From: Micromonospora antibiotica
Lineage (GTDB): Bacteria > Actinomycetota > Actinomycetes > Mycobacteriales > Micromonosporaceae
DNA: 64,000 nt
Assembly (NCBI RefSeq): GCF_017599305.1
Contig: NZ_JAGFWR010000020.1
Span: 48,649 to 112,648 of the forward strand
Direction: 5' to 3'
In this document: one piece after another, positions 61,757 through 64,000 of the stretch
How the letters are laid out: the number at the start of each line of letters is the position of its first letter
How positions within the stretch are numbered: the stretch's first letter is position 1
Notes under the pieces: model-generated
The model's database searches: none
Told to the model about the DNA's origin: nothing
What the model saw: only the letters and a program-made list of their open reading frames with translations
Position numbers and translations under genes: made by a program

Positions 61757-62075
61757 GCCGTTCCCGCACCCCCGCGACCGCACCCCCACCGCGCCCACCG
61801 CGCCGCCACCGCTTCCCGCGACCGCGTCCCCACCACGCCCCCACCCCGCCGTGCCGCCACCCCAGCCGGCCGGGTGCCCGGGCGCCCGGACGCCCGCCGA
61901 GGCGACGACGCGCTGCCCCGGTGGCTGTGCCGCCATGGTGGCGGCACAGCCACCGGGGCGATAGCCGGCAAAGCACCCGAACCACCGCCTGCCACCCGAT
62001 AGATTCGGCAGGTCGGCGGCGGACCATCGGCCCCGGCAGCAGCGGCACCGGGCCGGGGACACGGAGGCGGGGGCG
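61757..62075. other. Intergenic region with long hairpin, between mtnP and the ThDP enzyme gene
   Basis: About 320 nt. The first half is C-rich with repeated CCACC-like units; then the perfect hairpin at 61916-61958; then a possible TAGATT -10 at 62000-62005 and GGAGGCGGGGG before the next ATG. No gene seen. Confidence 0.5.
61916..61958 (+). terminator. 19-bp perfect hairpin
   Basis: CCCCGGTGGCTGTGCCGCC and its exact complement around ATGGT. Probably the mtnP terminator, although it lies 160 nt after the stop; no U tract. Confidence 0.6.
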
Positions 62076-63671
62076 ATGGCGACCGTCCGGGAGACCACCT
62101 ACGACCTGCTCCGGGCCCTCGACCTGACCACGGTCTTCGGCAACCCCGGCTCGACCGAGGAGCCGTTCCTCCAGGACTTCCCGGCCGACTTCCACTACGT
62201 GCACGCCCTGCACGAGGCGTCGGCGGTGGCGATGGCCGACGGGTACGCCCAGGCCACCGGCCGACCGGCGCACGTCAACCTGCACACCGCCCCGGGCACC
62301 GGCAACGCCATGGGCAATCTCGTCACCGCGTGGCACAACCGGACCCCGCTGATCGTCACCGCCGGGCAGCAGAGCCGGGAGATGCTGCTGCTGGAGCCCC
62401 GGCTGGCCAGCCGACGCCCCACCGAACTGCCCCAGCCGTACGTGAAGTGGAGCCACGAGCCGACGCGGGCGCAGGACGTACCGGCGGCGTTCATGCGGGC
62501 GTACGCCACGGCGGCCCAACCCCCGGCCGGCCCGGTCTACCTCTCCCTGCCGCTGGACGACTGGCAGCAGCCGGCGGACCCGCCGCCGCCGGTGCGCACG
62601 GTGGCCACCCGGTTCGCCCCCGACCCGCGTCGGCTGCGGGAGTTCGCCGCGTTGCTGGCGGCCAGCCGCAACCCGGTGTTGGTGCTCGGTGCGGCGGTGG
62701 ACCGGGCCGCCGGCTGGCCGGTGGCGGTGGCGGTGGCGGAGCGGCTCGCCGCGCCGGTCTGGTCCGCGCCGGCACCGGAGCGGGCCGCCTTCCCGGAGCA
62801 CCACCCGCACTACCAGGGGGTGCTGCCGTACGCGATCGCCCCGCTGGCCGAGAAACTCACCGGGCACGACGTGGTGCTGGTGGTCGGTGCGCCGGTGTTC
62901 CGCTACTACCCGCACCTGCCCGGTGACCACCTGCCGCCCGGGGCGCGGCTGCTGCACGTCACCGACGACGCGGACGAGGCGGCCCGCGCCCCCGTCGGCG
63001 ACAGCCTGCTCGGTGACGCCGGGCTGACCCTGGCCGCGCTGCTGGACCTGCTGCCGGCGGCCGACCGTCCCCCGCCCGCGCCCCGCCCGGCCCCGTCACC
63101 ACCACAATTCGGTGACCCGCCCGACGCGGACGCGCTCTTCGCCGCCCTGGCCGCCTGCTGGCCCACGGACGGGGTACTGGTGCAGGAGTCACCGTCCAAC
63201 CTGGCGGCGCTGCGACGCCGGCTCCCGGTGACCCGCCCGGCGTCGTACTTCACCATGGCCAGCGGCGGGCTCGGCTACGGGTTGCCGGCCGCCGTCGGCA
63301 TCGCCCTCGCCGAACGGGACACCGGGCGGGGCCGGCCGGTGGTCGCGGTGATCGGGGACGGCTCCTTCCACTACTCGGTGCAGGCACTGTGGACCGCCGC
63401 GCGACTACGGCTGCCGGTGGTCGTGCTGGTCCCGGTGAACCAGCAGTACGCGATCCTCAAGGCGTTCGCCGAGTTGAAGTCCACTCCCGGCGTGCCCGGG
63501 CTGGACCTGCCGGGCCTGGACCTCACCGCCATCGCCCGCGGTTACGGCTGCGCCACCCGCGTCATCGACGCCCTGCCCGACCTCGCGCCCGCCCTGACCG
63601 AAGCCCTCCACGCCGACACCCCCACCCTCCTGTCCGCCCCGATCGACCCCACCCCTCCCAAACTCCTCTAA
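62076..63671 (+). CDS. mdlC: Benzoylformate decarboxylase-like ThDP enzyme
   Basis: 531 residues. VFGNPGSTEEPFLQDFP and ALHEASAVAMADGYA carry the catalytic Glu and the BFD-type signature; VNLHTAPGTGNAMGNLVTA follows. The ThDP/Mg site is at GDGSFHYSVQALW with the Asn of VPVNQQYAIL. Closest to benzoylformate decarboxylase (phenylglyoxylate to benzaldehyde), but the wider family includes oxalyl-CoA and phenylpyruvate decarboxylases, so the substrate is provisional. ATG after GGAGGCGGGGGCG. Monocistronic. Confidence 0.82.
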   Translation: MATVRETTYDLLRALDLTTVFGNPGSTEEPFLQDFPADFHYVHALHEASAVAMADGYAQATGRPAHVNLHTAPGTGNAMGNLVTAWHNRTPLIVTAGQQSREMLLLEPRLASRRPTELPQPYVKWSHEPTRAQDVPAAFMRAYATAAQPPAGPVYLSLPLDDWQQPADPPPPVRTVATRFAPDPRRLREFAALLAASRNPVLVLGAAVDRAAGWPVAVAVAERLAAPVWSAPAPERAAFPEHHPHYQGVLPYAIAPLAEKLTGHDVVLVVGAPVFRYYPHLPGDHLPPGARLLHVTDDADEAARAPVGDSLLGDAGLTLAALLDLLPAADRPPPAPRPAPSPPQFGDPPDADALFAALAACWPTDGVLVQESPSNLAALRRRLPVTRPASYFTMASGGLGYGLPAAVGIALAERDTGRGRPVVAVIGDGSFHYSVQALWTAARLRLPVVVLVPVNQQYAILKAFAELKSTPGVPGLDLPGLDLTAIARGYGCATRVIDALPDLAPALTEALHADTPTLLSAPIDPTPPKLL

Positions 63672-63762
63672 CCCCCCGCCCTCCCACCCACCCACCCACC
63701 CACCCGCACCCCGCCCCCACCCGCACCCCGCTCCCGCCCCGCCCGACCCCGCTCCCGCCCGT

Positions 63763-63822
63763 GTTGATCAAGAGGTTTGCGTCATTTTTGGAGATCAACT
63801 TGACCCAAACCTCTTGATCAAC
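63763..63822. repeat. 17-bp perfect inverted repeat, likely terminator or dispersed palindrome
   Basis: GTTGATCAAGAGGTTTG (63763-63779) and its exact complement (63806-63822) with a 26-nt loop. AT-rich for the window and placed between the ThDP enzyme gene and an IS end. Preceded by about 90 nt of CCCACC/CCGCACCC low-complexity sequence. Confidence 0.7.
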
Positions 63823-63881
63823 CCAGCTGGGTGGGGGTGGACGGGGAGGGGGTGGGGTTGGGTGGGATGCTCCTATGGAAG

Positions 63882-64000
63882 TCAAGGGGTGTTGAGGGTG
63901 GTGAAGTCGGCGAGGAGGGCGGTGTGGACCTCGCGGACGATGTAGCGCTTGAGGCAGCGCATGATCTCTTTTTTGTTGAGGCCTTGTTTGGTGCGTTTGT
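63882..64000 (-). mobile_element. IS110-family transposase, C-terminal end (cut by window edge)
   Basis: The minus strand encodes KRTKQGLNKKEIMRCLKRYI, then VREVHTALLADF and a stop at 63882-63884. KKEIMRCLKRYIVREV is the conserved C-terminus of IS110/IS116/IS902 transposases. The adjacent CTTCCATAGGAGCATC outside the stop is a plausible element end. The 5' part lies beyond the window. Confidence 0.8.

Overview
The window is very GC-rich DNA with strong third-position GC bias, frequent GTG starts and many leaderless genes. It also carries a SigE-family ECF sigma factor, a TipA-like MerR regulator, a 10-methyl fatty acid (tmsA/tmsB) pair and an IS110 end. Together these point to a filamentous actinobacterium, most likely Micromonosporaceae (Micromonospora-like). 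All names are judged by eye from motifs; no database search was run.

Layout. 1-11.1 kb is an accessory-looking block. A PLD-nuclease/SF2 helicase/DUF3427 protein and a 1434-aa SF1 helicase with a C-terminal Vsr-like nuclease flank a compact cassette of HhH-GPD glycosylase, B12-type radical SAM enzyme, thymidylate-kinase-like protein and CYTH protein. 11.2-15.7 kb holds a VOC protein, an APH-type kinase, a TetR repressor with a strong operator, YidD and an unknown membrane protein. 15.9-19.0 kb is gluconate kinase plus GntP permease. 19.1-26.5 kb has a lipoprotein, an ABM-fold protein, a TipA-like MerR regulator, a GGDEF-EAL protein and a two-gene unit of unknown protein plus Cas4/RecB-like Fe-S nuclease. 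26.7-34.5 kb has a zinc ribbon protein, a DGPF/ECF42-type pair, an S1C protease, an ArsR-AHSA1 operon and tmsA-tmsB. 34.7-43.9 kb has a DUF427 protein, a ricin-lectin protein, an MFS/GlxA-type divergent pair, a MoxR-VWA operon divergent from an aldo/keto reductase, and an AA10 LPMO. 44.1-52.4 kb has a DUF4173-like membrane protein, a SigE-family sigma factor with its coupled partner, and a 1372-aa secreted hydrolase/beta-helix protein.

52.5-59.6 kb is a second accessory region: an immunity-like gene, a broken HINT-toxin module with an in-frame stop, a four-gene NMT1/TauA-type ABC importer with a strong promoter and ~317-nt leader, a divergent 42-codon gene missed by size filters, and a LigB/DODA dioxygenase pseudogene with an internal deletion. 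60-63.7 kb returns to core genes: tRNA-Ala(GGC), YqgE/AlgH, methylthioadenosine phosphorylase and a benzoylformate-decarboxylase-like ThDP enzyme. The window ends inside an IS110-family transposase.

Regulation visible in sequence: many starts lie 6-8 nt downstream of a TANNNT -10 box (leaderless transcripts), while others have GGAGG-type sites. Several operons end in perfect 14-20 bp hairpins without a long U tract. Best candidates for new biology are the glycosylase/radical-SAM/nucleotide-kinase/CYTH cassette, the Cas4-like nuclease with its unknown partner, and the 42-codon gene opposite the ABC importer.
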